From Chryseobacterium sp. G0201 (GTDB lineage Bacteria > Bacteroidota > Bacteroidia > Flavobacteriales > Weeksellaceae), in contig NZ_CP033917.1 of assembly GCF_003815655.1 (NCBI RefSeq), forward strand, positions 1,116,001 to 1,180,000: a stretch of 64,000 nucleotides of DNA, written 5' to 3'. The notes beneath the pieces were generated by a model that was not told the DNA's origin, did not search any database, and saw only the letters and a list, made by a program, of their open reading frames with translations. Shown piece after piece: positions 19,601 to 28,591 of the stretch (positions are counted from its first letter, which is position 1; each line of letters opens with the position of its first letter). A program made the position numbers and the translations under genes.

Positions 19601-19847
19601 TAACATCCCCTGAAGTATTTGGTTTGTTAAAATTACCTTTAACAACAACCAATCCCTTCTCATTCACATTTTGTTGAACAACAAAACCAGGATCTAAATC
19701 ATAGGAATATGGAGGAGTAAATTCCCCTATCCTATTGCTCAATACTTTTCCCCTATAATCCGGAACTACAAAAGTTCGCGAGGTAGCATGAGCAGAAACA
19801 ATGCATAGCATTGCTGTAAAAATCTTTAATACAGATTTTTTTTTCAT
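16647..19847 (-). CDS. Upstream fragment: signal peptide, unique region and first FSU-like domain, ending at amber codon
   Basis: The 1066 codons start at ATG 19847 with a signal peptide (about MKKKSVLKIFTAMLCIVSAHA). Residues 25-480 form a unique beta-rich region. One MDRNLGATN / MYQWGRKDPFP / FDPCPNGWRVP domain spans about 600-960, ending with VRCMKDP, and an Ig-like stretch follows (residues 980-1066, GNAVVAFHKGNNGV). Translation ends at TAG 16647-16649. The product would reach the periplasm through Sec but lacks the T9SS signal. Confidence 0.65.
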   Translation of the reverse strand: MKKKSVLKIFTAMLCIVSAHATSRTFVVPDYRGKVLSNRIGEFTPPYSYDLDPGFVVQQNVNEKGLVVVKGNFNKPNTSGDVKLTIKYKDTQNNWVSIWCKTFAGDYEYNEELTANFELPESTLNTYDIKIELSSASAINNWQSIVWNKTVNHYKKSNYTYANCDLDENQYTILFTPKKNGTVLYNPNGTVSGVKDRVTSLNLAKKIDNNVLSLLGNATLDNSNINSPIINITNPNNLATIASSQKYIYQGSDVSPFEFSYHDPVYMFAGKFSNESFFINFSNWVLPPEEGGEQMGRGYLDFTNPNALVNRYYNLYNYINEKLGDVFANQEPVVIVISKITGLRVYKNNGQYISLTSTSNYNSQNDFGYPPLYGKQRGPGSENFSLSNTLSASLYGVGAIKNRFVRDDWNGPSRPLIDIEAEINKFINYVGIFGAPPTPECPSNCFTINSGAESDFTDWTKAPNSYIFTGKHKDKNNVEIVDDGLYIPVKKAYEMWAKGRYMQNENNVFTPIDKNGAQSTSVYWEDVNGLIKSTTIEGTGENAKIKVIVDKTKGKGNASIDFRVNNNVYWTWHVWVTDSPEEDGAEYGQGHETDLSGTSFVPKYMDRNLGATNASFLGNDWNKSGGLMYQWGRKDPFPTLVYKDGSYYEITGTAGTRRHENAGLLPSEPNSGRIPIKYRGNTQPVTQGENNNTGFDSTNGNIRYSINNPIHLITNAINDGTWFSNQQYKTPNADTNLIETWDLWSDNRKGLNSNGSTSDPIVKADSWSYELKSEFDPCPNGWRVPSQYGRNTINSDLNPYGRKNTGNVNDDNIAANSMIYPNTVSPVLDGVKVYPELGIDFRGTANRKIGIIPMNGNYEYYGPDAATSNYANKSKIVYQDQASDATLNTATYGIGGARISVFYSSPEDTSKSTTGWNAIYVNQTTKANGASAVRCMKDPNIGLLGNFNMQYVPSTETDNTDYKSWTKEANSHVVMTGEATDATAQDKVLKISLKKAYAMQKLYLSDNKQLPGGTKNTASIVWSTNPALIKSVKITGAYPNEEMEVTLAARAKGNAVVAFHKGNNGV

Positions 19848-20278
19848 ACGTAAAAATTTTAAAATTGTGCTTTTTATTTAGAATTCAACTTTTTAAAAAT
19901 CATATTAATAATCAAGAAATAATATTTTTATAATACAGCTACAAACCGTACTAAAAATAGTTATACAATTAATTATTATTTACGAAAAAAAGTTAAATAT
20001 TGTTGATGGCTACAAATCGAAATATTGCAGTAAAGTAAATTTTGTTTCCATAATTTGTGTTCAAAAAATTTGTGTTTATATATTGCAAACGTATGTAAAA
20101 AAAATAGATTTCGCAATAGATTGACAAAAAAACAATGTCTATTAAGTCAAATAGACCAATTACATTAATTATATCAATTAAAAAGTAAAAAAAATATAAA
20201 AAATAACATCCAAAGAAAACATAGCAATGTAATTAATTATTCCATTGCTTCTTTTTTATGAAACTAAAATTCAATCTA
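19848..20278. other. Gene-free AT-rich stretch upstream of the giant T9SS gene
   Basis: These 431 bases hold no credible ORF. A minus-strand TACGTTTG (20086-20093) fits the TAnnTTTG box with ATTG 20 bases upstream. If used, it would give the T9SS gene a 5' leader of over 200 bases. The terminator of the acyltransferase gene is at 20223-20249. Confidence 0.35.
20223..20249 (-). terminator. Probable terminator of the acyltransferase gene
   Basis: AGCAATG (20223-20229) pairs with CATTGCT (20243-20249). The minus strand continues into a T-rich stretch. It lies 30 bases past the stop at 20279. Confidence 0.5.
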
Positions 20279-21367
20279 TCACCGTTTTTCATTTAGAAAT
20301 TTCACAAAAAAACAAATGTTATGATTTAAAAAGCTTAATGTCTTTTTCAAAAATTGCTGAAATTTTGGCTCGACATATTTTGATATAATATATGATATAA
20401 GAACTAAAAAGAAACTGGATATTATAGGAAGAAGTATATCCGGAATAAATGGAAAAGCTTTATTAATTTTTATAATTAATGATATCAACATATTTTCATG
20501 AATAAGATATAAAGGATAGCTTATAAATCCTATAAAAACTAAAAATTTTGAAGCTACAATTTGTTGAATACTTGGAAACAAAAAAACTGAGGCAAATAAT
20601 AGAACCAAAGCAAGCAAATAGATAATCATTCCAAAATCGGCTTTATCATAAACTGATAAGATTGACAATGAACTCATAATTACAAAATATAAAAGATATT
20701 TTTTATTATTCTCTACAAAATATAAATACATTACAGCTCCTGCAGAAAACCATCCAAATTGTATAAATGTATCTCTAAATCCGCTTAATGCACCATTCAA
20801 ATGAACTTTATAGTGCACAGAAATAAAGCTTAAAACGAGAGCAAGAATATAAATAAGAAAATTAAACAATATTGCTTTTCTCTTTCCAAATAAATAAAAT
20901 AATAATCCAAAAATTAAATAAAATTTCACTTCAAGATAGATCGTCCAAAAGGACGTTTCCAAAAGTGGAAAATCAATTTTGGTTATACCTTTTAGTATAC
21001 TAGGATTAATAAAAACTAATCCTGGCAAAAGTGATTTTAGAGGAGGAATTCCTAAAGGTCTCTCATAAAAAAATGAAGAAGTAAAAAAAATAATTAATGA
21101 GACAACAAACATAGAAGGGAACAATCGTATCCATCTATTTTTTAAAAATTTTAAATAACTACTCGTTTTTTCTAAAGACATTAATATTACAAATCCAGAT
21201 ATAAGGAAAAAAAGTTGAACACCAAGATTGCCATATTTAAACAGAAAAACATTAGAATATTTATCACCAAAAGGCAAATATTCATACCAAATGTAATAGC
21301 CATGGTATAAAATAACTAAGAGGATTGCTATACCTCGAAGCCCATCTAAAGATTCAATTCTTTTCAT
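20279..21367 (-). CDS. Membrane acyltransferase family 3 (OafA/YrhL type)
   Basis: The 362-residue protein has about ten transmembrane helices and the acyltransferase-3 signatures: RIESLDGLRGIAILLVILYHGYY at the N-terminus (catalytic His in the YHG segment), then LGVQLFFLISGFVI, and WIRLFPSMFVV. Members transfer acetyl or other acyl groups to O-antigen, capsule or peptidoglycan sugars. Beside the EpsG-like polymerase the likely role is decoration of an exported polysaccharide. ATG at 21367. It probably forms a transcription unit with the upstream epsG-like gene, 117 bases away. Confidence 0.9.
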   Translation of the reverse strand: MKRIESLDGLRGIAILLVILYHGYYIWYEYLPFGDKYSNVFLFKYGNLGVQLFFLISGFVILMSLEKTSSYLKFLKNRWIRLFPSMFVVSLIIFFTSSFFYERPLGIPPLKSLLPGLVFINPSILKGITKIDFPLLETSFWTIYLEVKFYLIFGLLFYLFGKRKAILFNFLIYILALVLSFISVHYKVHLNGALSGFRDTFIQFGWFSAGAVMYLYFVENNKKYLLYFVIMSSLSILSVYDKADFGMIIYLLALVLLFASVFLFPSIQQIVASKFLVFIGFISYPLYLIHENMLISLIIKINKAFPFIPDILLPIISSFFLVLISYIISKYVEPKFQQFLKKTLSFLNHNICFFVKFLNEKR

Positions 21368-21484
21368 CTTTCAAAATATTATTGTGTTTTTTATTCTTGT
21401 TTATTAAAATATATTTTTTTTATCACAACCAAAATGTAATCTCTATCTCAGAGATACAACTTAGAATCATTTAATCAAGTATTT

Positions 21485-22621
21485 TTAAGGGAGAAGGAAA
21501 TTTTGATAAAGATCTATTGTAAATCTCCCCGCTGTAATATTCCTAAAGCTTGAAAAAATCACAAAATTAGCAATGAAAATAAAAATAATAAAGCTATACA
21601 GCATTTTTTTAGTGTTTTTTGAAACTACATATAATGCATTTGGAATTATTAAAGAACCAAACCCTGTAAATGCACCAACCAATCTTGATGAGAAAACAGG
21701 ATTATTCCTAAATATAAAGTAAAAGCATATCCCCACAAGAGCATAATTTCTGTGATATTCATAATATGGATATTTTTCCACCATTTTAGTATCAAAGAAA
21801 AACAGGAAAAAGGTAAGAATAGCCGTCATAATTTCAGGAACACCAATCCCTCCATTAAGTCTTTCTACATTTTCTTCCATATAAGCATTAAAACCACCAA
21901 CAACAACACTATCAGAAGCAATACTATCCATAAAGCTCCCAAAAACCCTATATACTTCAAATGGAGACATAATTATGGAAATCAAAATTGCTCCCAACAT
22001 AATTCCTTTATTTACAGGAATACGGGCAATCCAATACATAGGCAAAAATGCATAACAAACATTATGGACTCCTCCGGCGAGATAAATACACAAAAGATAA
22101 TAAATAAGTTTTTTTTCTTTTATAAATCGCACGGCAAAATATACCATAAATACCCCTAAGTTCTGTCGCATTTGTCCGCATTCCCCAATAAAAAAACCGG
22201 GAATAAACATAAATAAAATGTAAGTAAAGGGATAAAAGGTATTATCTTCTACATAGCTAGCCTTGAAAAATATGGCAAATGATGCCACCACAAAGGTCAA
22301 CATATAAAACGGAGCATTGAAAATATTAAGCATAAGCTTATTCACCAATGAGTACAACCACTCTACAACTACCTGCTGTGGAGGGTCTAGATGGAGCCCT
22401 TTCAGAATAATACTTTCATAGCTTAAGGTATCAGTATATACATAAATAGCCCTATAGCTTCCATAATCGGGACCTGCATCTCTAAAGCCCGCAACAAGTA
22501 CAAGGTATCCACAAAAAAAGTACAGATATTTACGCTCAACTTTACCACGAAATACTTCTTGGTAACTGAAAATGATCAGAAAAAAAAGTGCTATTAGAAA
22601 ATACGGGTGTAATAAACTCAT
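21485..22621 (-). CDS. EpsG/Wzy-like polysaccharide polymerase
   Basis: The 378-residue membrane protein has roughly ten hydrophobic helices and EpsG-family features: GYLVLVAGFRDAGPDYGSYRAIY near residue 40 and IGECGQMRQNLGVFMVYFA near residue 145 (the family's RQ motif region). EpsG/Wzy proteins polymerise lipid-linked repeat units into exopolysaccharide or O-antigen. The last 27 residues recur in the remnant at 11334-11417. The gene is AT-rich, like the other glycan genes here, which fits horizontal exchange. Confidence 0.85.
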   Translation of the reverse strand: MSLLHPYFLIALFFLIIFSYQEVFRGKVERKYLYFFCGYLVLVAGFRDAGPDYGSYRAIYVYTDTLSYESIILKGLHLDPPQQVVVEWLYSLVNKLMLNIFNAPFYMLTFVVASFAIFFKASYVEDNTFYPFTYILFMFIPGFFIGECGQMRQNLGVFMVYFAVRFIKEKKLIYYLLCIYLAGGVHNVCYAFLPMYWIARIPVNKGIMLGAILISIIMSPFEVYRVFGSFMDSIASDSVVVGGFNAYMEENVERLNGGIGVPEIMTAILTFFLFFFDTKMVEKYPYYEYHRNYALVGICFYFIFRNNPVFSSRLVGAFTGFGSLIIPNALYVVSKNTKKMLYSFIIFIFIANFVIFSSFRNITAGRFTIDLYQNFLLP

Positions 22622-22788
22622 TATTTTAATCTATGTGTGTATTAAAACATATAAAAAACCAAGTTTTTACTTAAAAGTTTTTATTATATTTTTTTTCATC
22701 AATTTGGAACTTCTGCAAAAGTAGATTTTTTTTTTATTTCGTCAAGAATATTTATTCATTGTAAGCTAAAACTTTATATATTAAATCT

Positions 22789-22818
22789 TTTGAACTTATA
22801 CTTAAAAAATTAAATTTG
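22789..22818 (+). promoter_or_regulatory. Likely promoter of the plus-strand flexirubin operon
   Basis: TTTG at 22789-22792 and TAAATTTG at 22811-22818 are spaced 18 bases apart, matching the Bacteroidota consensus (TTTG ... TAnnTTTG). The box ends 21 bases before the ATG at 22840, so a short leader is expected. This is the only clear promoter for the run of genes to 42543. Confidence 0.6.
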
Positions 22819-22839
22819 CAAACTTGATTTTATAATGTA

Positions 22840-25800
22840 ATGCACCGTTTTTTTATTTTTTTATATTATCTCATTTCTAAAAACAAAGTTCTTTCAGTAT
22901 TTATTACTTTAAGTATTGCTTTGATATGCGGATTTTTCGCCTCAAAAATTAATTTTGAGGAAGATATTAATCAGATAATTCCTAAAAATGAAAAATCGGA
23001 TCTTACAGCAAAAGTTCTTAAACAACTGAATTTTTCAGACAAGATCATCGTTATCATTGAAAACACATCTAAAGAAGATCAATTTCAACTTTCTGAGACA
23101 GCAGATACTTTTTTAACTAAAATTGAACCTTTACAAAAATACATTGGCTCTATTCAGGGGAAAGTAAATGATAATGAGATTTCAGAAACCTTTGATTTCG
23201 TTAATCAAAACCTTCCCTTATTCTTAAATGAAAACGATTACAGGGAAATTGAAAGAAAACTTCAAAAAGACAGCATCGCAAAGCAGGTAGAAAACAATTA
23301 TGTTTCTTTGGTTTCCCCAACAAGCCTAGTGACCAAAGAATTTATTAAAAAAGATCCGTTGGGAATCACATTTTTAGGAATCAAAAAACTGAATGCTTTA
23401 AATATCAGCAAAGATTTCAAGCTCGAAGACAATTACATCGTTACCAAAGACGGAAAAAATCTTTTGCTGTTCATCGAACCTAAAAATAAAAGCAACGATA
23501 CCAAAAATAACGAAACATTTGTCAATCAATTAAATGAAATAAAAGACAATCTCAACAAACAATTCAAAGGAAAAACGGAACTTAGCTATTTTGGTTCACC
23601 TGTAATTGCTGTCGCAAATGCTCAACAGATCAAAAAAGACATCCAAAACACGGTAATTATATCCATGACCGTACTTTTGACTTTGCTGATTTATTATTTC
23701 AGGAACTTTTTCACACCGATTATCGTTTTTCTTCCGACTGTATTTTCAGTTTTACTCGCTTTATTCATTTTATATTTTATTAAAGATAAAATTTCCGCAA
23801 TTTCTTTAAGCGTCGGCGCTATTTTGATCGGAATTACGATAGATTACGCGTTACATATCTTGACACATTACAAGCACAACAATAATATTGAAGAGCTTTA
23901 CAAAGAAATTACGCAACCTATTATATTGAGTAGCGCAACAACTGCTGTTTCATTTTTATGTTTGGTTTTTGTACGTTCAGAAGCGTTGAAAGATCTCGGA
24001 CTTTTCGCTGCAATTACGGTTATTCTGTCATCGATTACAGCATTGATTATCGTTCCTCAACTTTATAAACCTAAAGAAAAAGATGAAAAAGTCAGTATCA
24101 ATTTCATTGATAGAATCGGTTCATATCCGTATGAGAAGAATAAGCCTTTAATTATTGGATGCTCCATCATTATTATTGCCTGTATATTTGGTTTTAGACA
24201 TGTTGGTTTTAATGAAGATATTGGAGATCTTAATTACATTCCAAAAGATTTAAAAATAAGTGAAGCCAAGCTGGAAAAACTTTCAGATATCACTTCAAAA
24301 TCTATTTACACCATTTCTTATGGAAATTCTGAGGAACAGGCCTTGACAAGAAATTCTAAATTATCTCAATTCCTTGAAAAAGAAAAGAAAGATGGGAAAA
24401 TTTTAAGCTACAACTCCATTGGAAATGTTGTTCTTTCTGAAAAAGATCAACAAAAGAAAATTGAAACCTGGAAAAAATTCTGGGACAGTCATAAAAAAGA
24501 TCAAACTATTTCTGAATTAATTGATAACGGAAACAAATTTGGTTTCAACAGCTCTGCATTTAATCAGTTCAATGAAAATTTGAATAAAAACTATTCTACT
24601 TTAAAGTTAAAGGACTACGAAAAAATAAAAGCTTTACAAATTTCTGAGTTTTTAAGTAATGAAAACGGTTTCTACACAGTTTCTAATGTAGTGAAAGTAG
24701 ATGAGACCAAAAGAGACGCTTTCATCAAAGATGTTGAGAAAAATCATGAAGCTCTGGCAATAGACCGCCAACAGATGAATGAAAACTTTTTAGGATTACT
24801 AAAAAGAGATTTTAATACTTTGATTAATTATTCATTATTAGCAATCATTTTAACGATCATTGTTTTCTTCAGAAACTTCGAATTAACGATTCTTACGATG
24901 TTCCCGATAGTTTTAACAGGAGTTGTAACGGCGGGAATTTTATACTTTTTAGGATTAGAATTAAATATTTTCAGCACCGTTGTGTGTACGCTGGTTTTCG
25001 GAGTTGGTGACGATTTCAGTATTTTCCTAACGAAGGCGATGCAAAAAGAGCATACCACGGGGAAAAATGAACTTCCAACGTATAGAACTTCCATTATTCT
25101 GGCTGTTTTTACAACAATTTTATCCATCGGTTCTTTGATTTTCGCAAAACATCCGGCTCTGCATTCATTAGCTTTGGTTGCCTTGATCGGAATGTTCTCT
25201 GTGATCATAATCACCTCAACATTATATCCGTTCTGGTTTAGATTTTTAATTACCAACAGAGCAAAAAAAGGACTTTCTCCAATTACTTTCAGATTGTTTT
25301 TACGTTCCGTGATCTCGTTCTTTTATTACGGTTTAGGAGGAATTTTCTTTTCTTTCTTCGGACATTTTTTTGTGAGAAAAGCAAAAGGGAAAACCTTAAA
25401 TACCATTAAAAAATCTATTGCTTTATTTCTAAAGTCGGTTCTGCATCTTACTCCGTTTGTAAAGAAAACTGTAATAAGAAACCCTAACGAAGACTTCAGC
25501 AAACCGTCAGTTATTATTGCCAATCACACTTCTTTTCTGGATACTTTGGCACTCGCAATGGCAACGCACAAAATCGTTTATTTAGTTAACGACTGGGTGT
25601 ACGAATCTCCTGTATTTGGAAAACTGGTAAAAGCTTTAGGTTTCTTCCCTGTTTCTCAAGGCATAGAAAACGGAATGGAACAACTTAGAGAAAAAATAAA
25701 TGAAGGCTATTCTTTAATGGTTTTTCCCGAGGCCGAACGTTCTTATACGAATGATGTAAAAAGATTCCACAAAGGAGCATTTTATATTGCTGAAGAATTT

Positions 25801-26493
25801 GGTTTGGATGTCGTTCCTGTTTACATCCACGGAAATTCTGAAGTGCTTCCAAAAGGCGACTTCATTATATATGACGGAAGCATTACCGTAAAAGTTGGTG
25901 ATAGAATCAACAATGATGATCTCAGCTTTGGAAAAAATTATTCTGAGAGAACAAAAAAGATCAATGCTTATTTCAGACAAGAATTTGCAAAACTGAGAAA
26001 TGAAATTGAAGATGAAGATTATTTTAAAAAGAAATTATTTTTAAGCTTTTTATATAAAGAAACGGAAGTTGTAGATGAACTGAAAAAAGATTTCAAAACC
26101 AATAAATCTGTTTATTTTGAATTGAATAAACACATCCCAAAAGATGCCATAATTCTACATATTGCTGATGATTTCGGGCAAAAAGATGTTTTGCTGACGC
26201 TTCAGCAAGCTGGCAGAAAAATATTCAGTTTAATCAATAATCATGAAAAACGTGAAATTGCAAAACAGAGTTACATTGTAAAGAGAAGAAAGATTAATTA
26301 TATCAACAACATCTCGGAAATCAATAAAAAAACAAATATGCTTTTAATTTCTGACAAAAATTTTAATCTAAAAGATATTACCGAACTTCCGGAAACTGTT
26401 ATTTTAATGAATATTAAAAACTATTCATTTGAAAATGATAATTACGAGCTCGAATTTAGTTCTGAATCAATAAAAGTATTTAGGCATAAATAA
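22840..26493 (+). CDS. MMPL/RND-type transporter fused to lysophospholipid acyltransferase and a degenerate methyltransferase-like domain
   Basis: The 1217-residue protein opens the flexirubin operon. Residues 1-830 form an MMPL/RND transporter: helix at 15-33, large periplasmic loops, helix bundles near 265-410 and 660-820, and GVGDDFSIFLTKAM in the second bundle. Residues 870-1070 are a PlsC-type acyltransferase with the HX4D motif NHTSFLD (His896, Asp901) and FPEAERS. The final 140 residues resemble a class I methyltransferase whose SAM-binding glycine motif is not conserved (ILHIADDFGQKD), so activity there is doubtful. Similar trifunctional proteins occur in flexirubin and aryl polyene clusters and probably move or attach the polyene lipid. 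42 bases separate it from darA. Confidence 0.88.
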   Translation: MHRFFIFLYYLISKNKVLSVFITLSIALICGFFASKINFEEDINQIIPKNEKSDLTAKVLKQLNFSDKIIVIIENTSKEDQFQLSETADTFLTKIEPLQKYIGSIQGKVNDNEISETFDFVNQNLPLFLNENDYREIERKLQKDSIAKQVENNYVSLVSPTSLVTKEFIKKDPLGITFLGIKKLNALNISKDFKLEDNYIVTKDGKNLLLFIEPKNKSNDTKNNETFVNQLNEIKDNLNKQFKGKTELSYFGSPVIAVANAQQIKKDIQNTVIISMTVLLTLLIYYFRNFFTPIIVFLPTVFSVLLALFILYFIKDKISAISLSVGAILIGITIDYALHILTHYKHNNNIEELYKEITQPIILSSATTAVSFLCLVFVRSEALKDLGLFAAITVILSSITALIIVPQLYKPKEKDEKVSINFIDRIGSYPYEKNKPLIIGCSIIIIACIFGFRHVGFNEDIGDLNYIPKDLKISEAKLEKLSDITSKSIYTISYGNSEEQALTRNSKLSQFLEKEKKDGKILSYNSIGNVVLSEKDQQKKIETWKKFWDSHKKDQTISELIDNGNKFGFNSSAFNQFNENLNKNYSTLKLKDYEKIKALQISEFLSNENGFYTVSNVVKVDETKRDAFIKDVEKNHEALAIDRQQMNENFLGLLKRDFNTLINYSLLAIILTIIVFFRNFELTILTMFPIVLTGVVTAGILYFLGLELNIFSTVVCTLVFGVGDDFSIFLTKAMQKEHTTGKNELPTYRTSIILAVFTTILSIGSLIFAKHPALHSLALVALIGMFSVIIITSTLYPFWFRFLITNRAKKGLSPITFRLFLRSVISFFYYGLGGIFFSFFGHFFVRKAKGKTLNTIKKSIALFLKSVLHLTPFVKKTVIRNPNEDFSKPSVIIANHTSFLDTLALAMATHKIVYLVNDWVYESPVFGKLVKALGFFPVSQGIENGMEQLREKINEGYSLMVFPEAERSYTNDVKRFHKGAFYIAEEFGLDVVPVYIHGNSEVLPKGDFIIYDGSITVKVGDRINNDDLSFGKNYSERTKKINAYFRQEFAKLRNEIEDEDYFKKKLFLSFLYKETEVVDELKKDFKTNKSVYFELNKHIPKDAIILHIADDFGQKDVLLTLQQAGRKIFSLINNHEKREIAKQSYIVKRRKINYINNISEINKKTNMLLISDKNFNLKDITELPETVILMNIKNYSFENDNYELEFSSESIKVFRHK

Positions 26494-26535
26494 TAAATAT
26501 GAAAAGCATATTTTTGTAACCGATAAAAAAAATTA

Positions 26536-27450
26536 ATGCAAAAAAATATACTTGTAATATATTATTCACAAACGGGACAATTGGAGGACATCGTAAAAAA
26601 TGTCGCTCAACCGTTTGAAAATAATAAAGAAGAATATAATGTTACGTATTATAATATTCAGTTAAAGGAAGATTTTCCTTTTCCCTGGTCTAGTGATGTG
26701 TTTTTCAACACATTTCCGGAGTCTTATTTACAGATTCCGAGCGAGATACTTGCACCTTCTGAAGAGGTTTTGAATAAAAAATATGACCTCATTATTTTTG
26801 GTTATCAGGTTTGGTATTTAACACCATCCATTCCTATCATTTCGTTCCTGAAAAGTGGTTATGCAGAAAATATTCTTAAAGATACCCCTGTTATTACCAT
26901 TTCAGCAACAAGAAACATGTGGATGCTTTCTCAGGAAAAACTGAAAGTATATTTAAAAGATATGAAAGCCCAACTTGTAGGAAATGTCGCTTTGGTAGAC
27001 AGACACGACAATTATACAAGTGTATTAACGATTTTGCGCTGGTTAACAACCGGACAAAAAGAAAAATCAGGGATGCTTCCCGCGGCAGGAGTTTCAGATG
27101 AAGAAATTACAGGTTCTGTAAAATACGGCAAGATCATTGAAAAGCATTTAAAAAATAATGATCTGGATAATCTTCAGCCCGATTTGATCAATAACGGAGC
27201 TGTAGAGATCCGCCCTTTTTTGGTAAGAGTAGAAAAGGTAGGAAACAAGATCTTCACCGTTTGGTCTAACCTGATTATCAAGAAAAAAGAAAAACGACCA
27301 TTGCTGATAAAATTCTTTAAGGTATATTTGATGGCAGCAATCTGGGTAATTTCACCCATCGTTTTAGTTTTACACCTGCTGACGACACCTATATTTTGGT
27401 TTAAAAGGCAAAAACAGAAAAAATATTTACAAGGAATTAATTTAAAATAG
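26536..27450 (+). CDS. darA: Dialkylresorcinol aromatase DarA (flavodoxin-like)
   Basis: The 304-residue protein has a flavodoxin-like N-terminus (NILVIYYSQTGQLEDIV, the FMN phosphate loop), IFGYQVWYLTPS, and ISATRNMWML. One or two hydrophobic segments lie near residues 258-290. In the characterised DarA/DarB system (Fuchs and Bode group) DarB condenses two acyl units to a cyclohexanedione and DarA oxidises it to the dialkylresorcinol that forms one half of flexirubin. NCBI often calls this protein dialkylresorcinol condensing enzyme DarA. darB begins one base after its stop, so the pair is translationally linked. Confidence 0.88.
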   Translation: MQKNILVIYYSQTGQLEDIVKNVAQPFENNKEEYNVTYYNIQLKEDFPFPWSSDVFFNTFPESYLQIPSEILAPSEEVLNKKYDLIIFGYQVWYLTPSIPIISFLKSGYAENILKDTPVITISATRNMWMLSQEKLKVYLKDMKAQLVGNVALVDRHDNYTSVLTILRWLTTGQKEKSGMLPAAGVSDEEITGSVKYGKIIEKHLKNNDLDNLQPDLINNGAVEIRPFLVRVEKVGNKIFTVWSNLIIKKKEKRPLLIKFFKVYLMAAIWVISPIVLVLHLLTTPIFWFKRQKQKKYLQGINLK

Positions 27451-27451
27451 A

Positions 27452-28591
27452 ATGTACGACGTATTTATAACAAAAGCCTCAACATATTTACCGAATGAAC
27501 CCGTTTCTAATGATGAAATGGAAACCTATCTAGGGTATATAAATGATGCCAAATCAAAAGCTAAGTCATTGATTTTAAGAAACAATAAAATCACAACAAG
27601 ATATTACGCTTTAGATAAAGAAGGAAATCCTACACATACCAATGCTCAGATAACAGCAAAAGCAATTGAAGGTCTTTTTGATGAAAATTTCAAAAAAGAA
27701 GACATGAAATTGTTATCTGTAGGGACAACTTCACCAGACCAGATCCAGCCATCACACGCATCAATGGTTCATGGTGAATTAAACATTGGAAAATCTATCG
27801 AAATAAATACTGCAACAGGCCTTTGCAACTCAGGGATGAATGCTTTGAACTACGGTTTTCTTTCCGTAAAAGCAGGCGTTCAGGAAGCAGCAGTCTGTGC
27901 CGGTTCTGAAAGAATGTCAGCTTGGATGACGGCTGATAAATTCAACCATGAAGCAGAAAATTTAGTATTATTGGAAGAAAGACCCATCATCGCTTTCAAA
28001 AGAGAATTCCTGAGATGGATGCTTTCTGATGGAGCAGGTGCTTTCTTATTGCAAAATAAGCCAAGAGAAAATGAAGTTTCTTTAAAAATTGATTTCATTG
28101 ATTTCTATTCTTACGCTCACGAAATCGAAGCTTGTATGTATGCAGGTTGTGAAAAGCAGGAAGACGGAAGCCTGAAATCTTGGGCAGATTACCCTTCGGA
28201 CGAATGGTTAAAGCAATCAATTTTTGCACTAAAACAAGACACTAAAATTTTAGATAAATATATTTTGGTGAAAGGTGCCGAAAGTTTAAGATCATCTTTC
28301 GACAAGCACAATCTTGATCCCGAATCTATCGATCACGTTTTAGCTCATATTTCTTCAGGTTATTTTAAAGAAGGACTTAAAGATGAGTTTGCTAATGTAG
28401 GCTTGGATTTCCCATGGGAAAAATGGTTCTATAATCTTTCTGAGGTGGGAAATATCGGTGCTGGTTCTATTTTCATTGCTTTAGAACAATTAATGAATTC
28501 AGGGAAGTTGAAAAAAGGAGAAAAAATACTTCTTTGCGTTCCTGAAAGTGGAAGATTCGCGTATTCTTGTGCTTTGTTAACCGTTTGCTAA
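27452..28591 (+). CDS. darB: Dialkylresorcinol-forming ketosynthase DarB (KAS III family)
   Basis: The 379-residue enzyme has the thiolase fold of KAS III. The nucleophile is Cys125 in ATGLCNSGMNAL. The C-terminal His region (VLAHISSGYF) and SEVGNIGAGSIFIALEQL, the Asn-containing loop, are also present. DarB joins a beta-ketoacyl-ACP and another acyl thioester, followed by ring closure to a cyclohexanedione. It is placed directly after darA; its stop TAA overlaps the next ATG by one base. Confidence 0.9.
   Translation: MYDVFITKASTYLPNEPVSNDEMETYLGYINDAKSKAKSLILRNNKITTRYYALDKEGNPTHTNAQITAKAIEGLFDENFKKEDMKLLSVGTTSPDQIQPSHASMVHGELNIGKSIEINTATGLCNSGMNALNYGFLSVKAGVQEAAVCAGSERMSAWMTADKFNHEAENLVLLEERPIIAFKREFLRWMLSDGAGAFLLQNKPRENEVSLKIDFIDFYSYAHEIEACMYAGCEKQEDGSLKSWADYPSDEWLKQSIFALKQDTKILDKYILVKGAESLRSSFDKHNLDPESIDHVLAHISSGYFKEGLKDEFANVGLDFPWEKWFYNLSEVGNIGAGSIFIALEQLMNSGKLKKGEKILLCVPESGRFAYSCALLTVC

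Larger units (their letters stand above)
14943..19847 (-). pseudogene. Giant T9SS protein gene interrupted by one in-frame amber codon
   Basis: The two ORFs 16647-19847 and 14943-16463 are in the same frame, and the 61 codons between them contain only one stop, TAG at 16649-16647 (codon 1067). Across it the reading continues through homologous sequence: GNAVVAFHKGNNGV, stop, GQSNQDKILWSWHVW, then DPLDKTKW up to MDRNLGA. The paralogue at 7468-11010 has the matching order (GNAVVTLHNG ... YWSWHIWVTD). Without the stop it would be a 1634-residue protein: signal peptide, a unique N-terminal region of about 480 residues, two MDRNLGA/YQWGRKDP/GWRVP domains, and a type A T9SS sorting domain. As written, only a truncated secreted protein lacking its sorting signal would be made. 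Confidence 0.8.

Noticed and set aside
21752..22159. Plus-strand ORF of 135 codons
   Set aside because: Antisense to the EpsG-like gene, with biased composition (Ile/Asn/His) typical of a shadow frame.
24828..25256. Minus-strand ORF of 142 codons
   Set aside because: Lies wholly inside the MMPL gene on the opposite strand and has no domain support.
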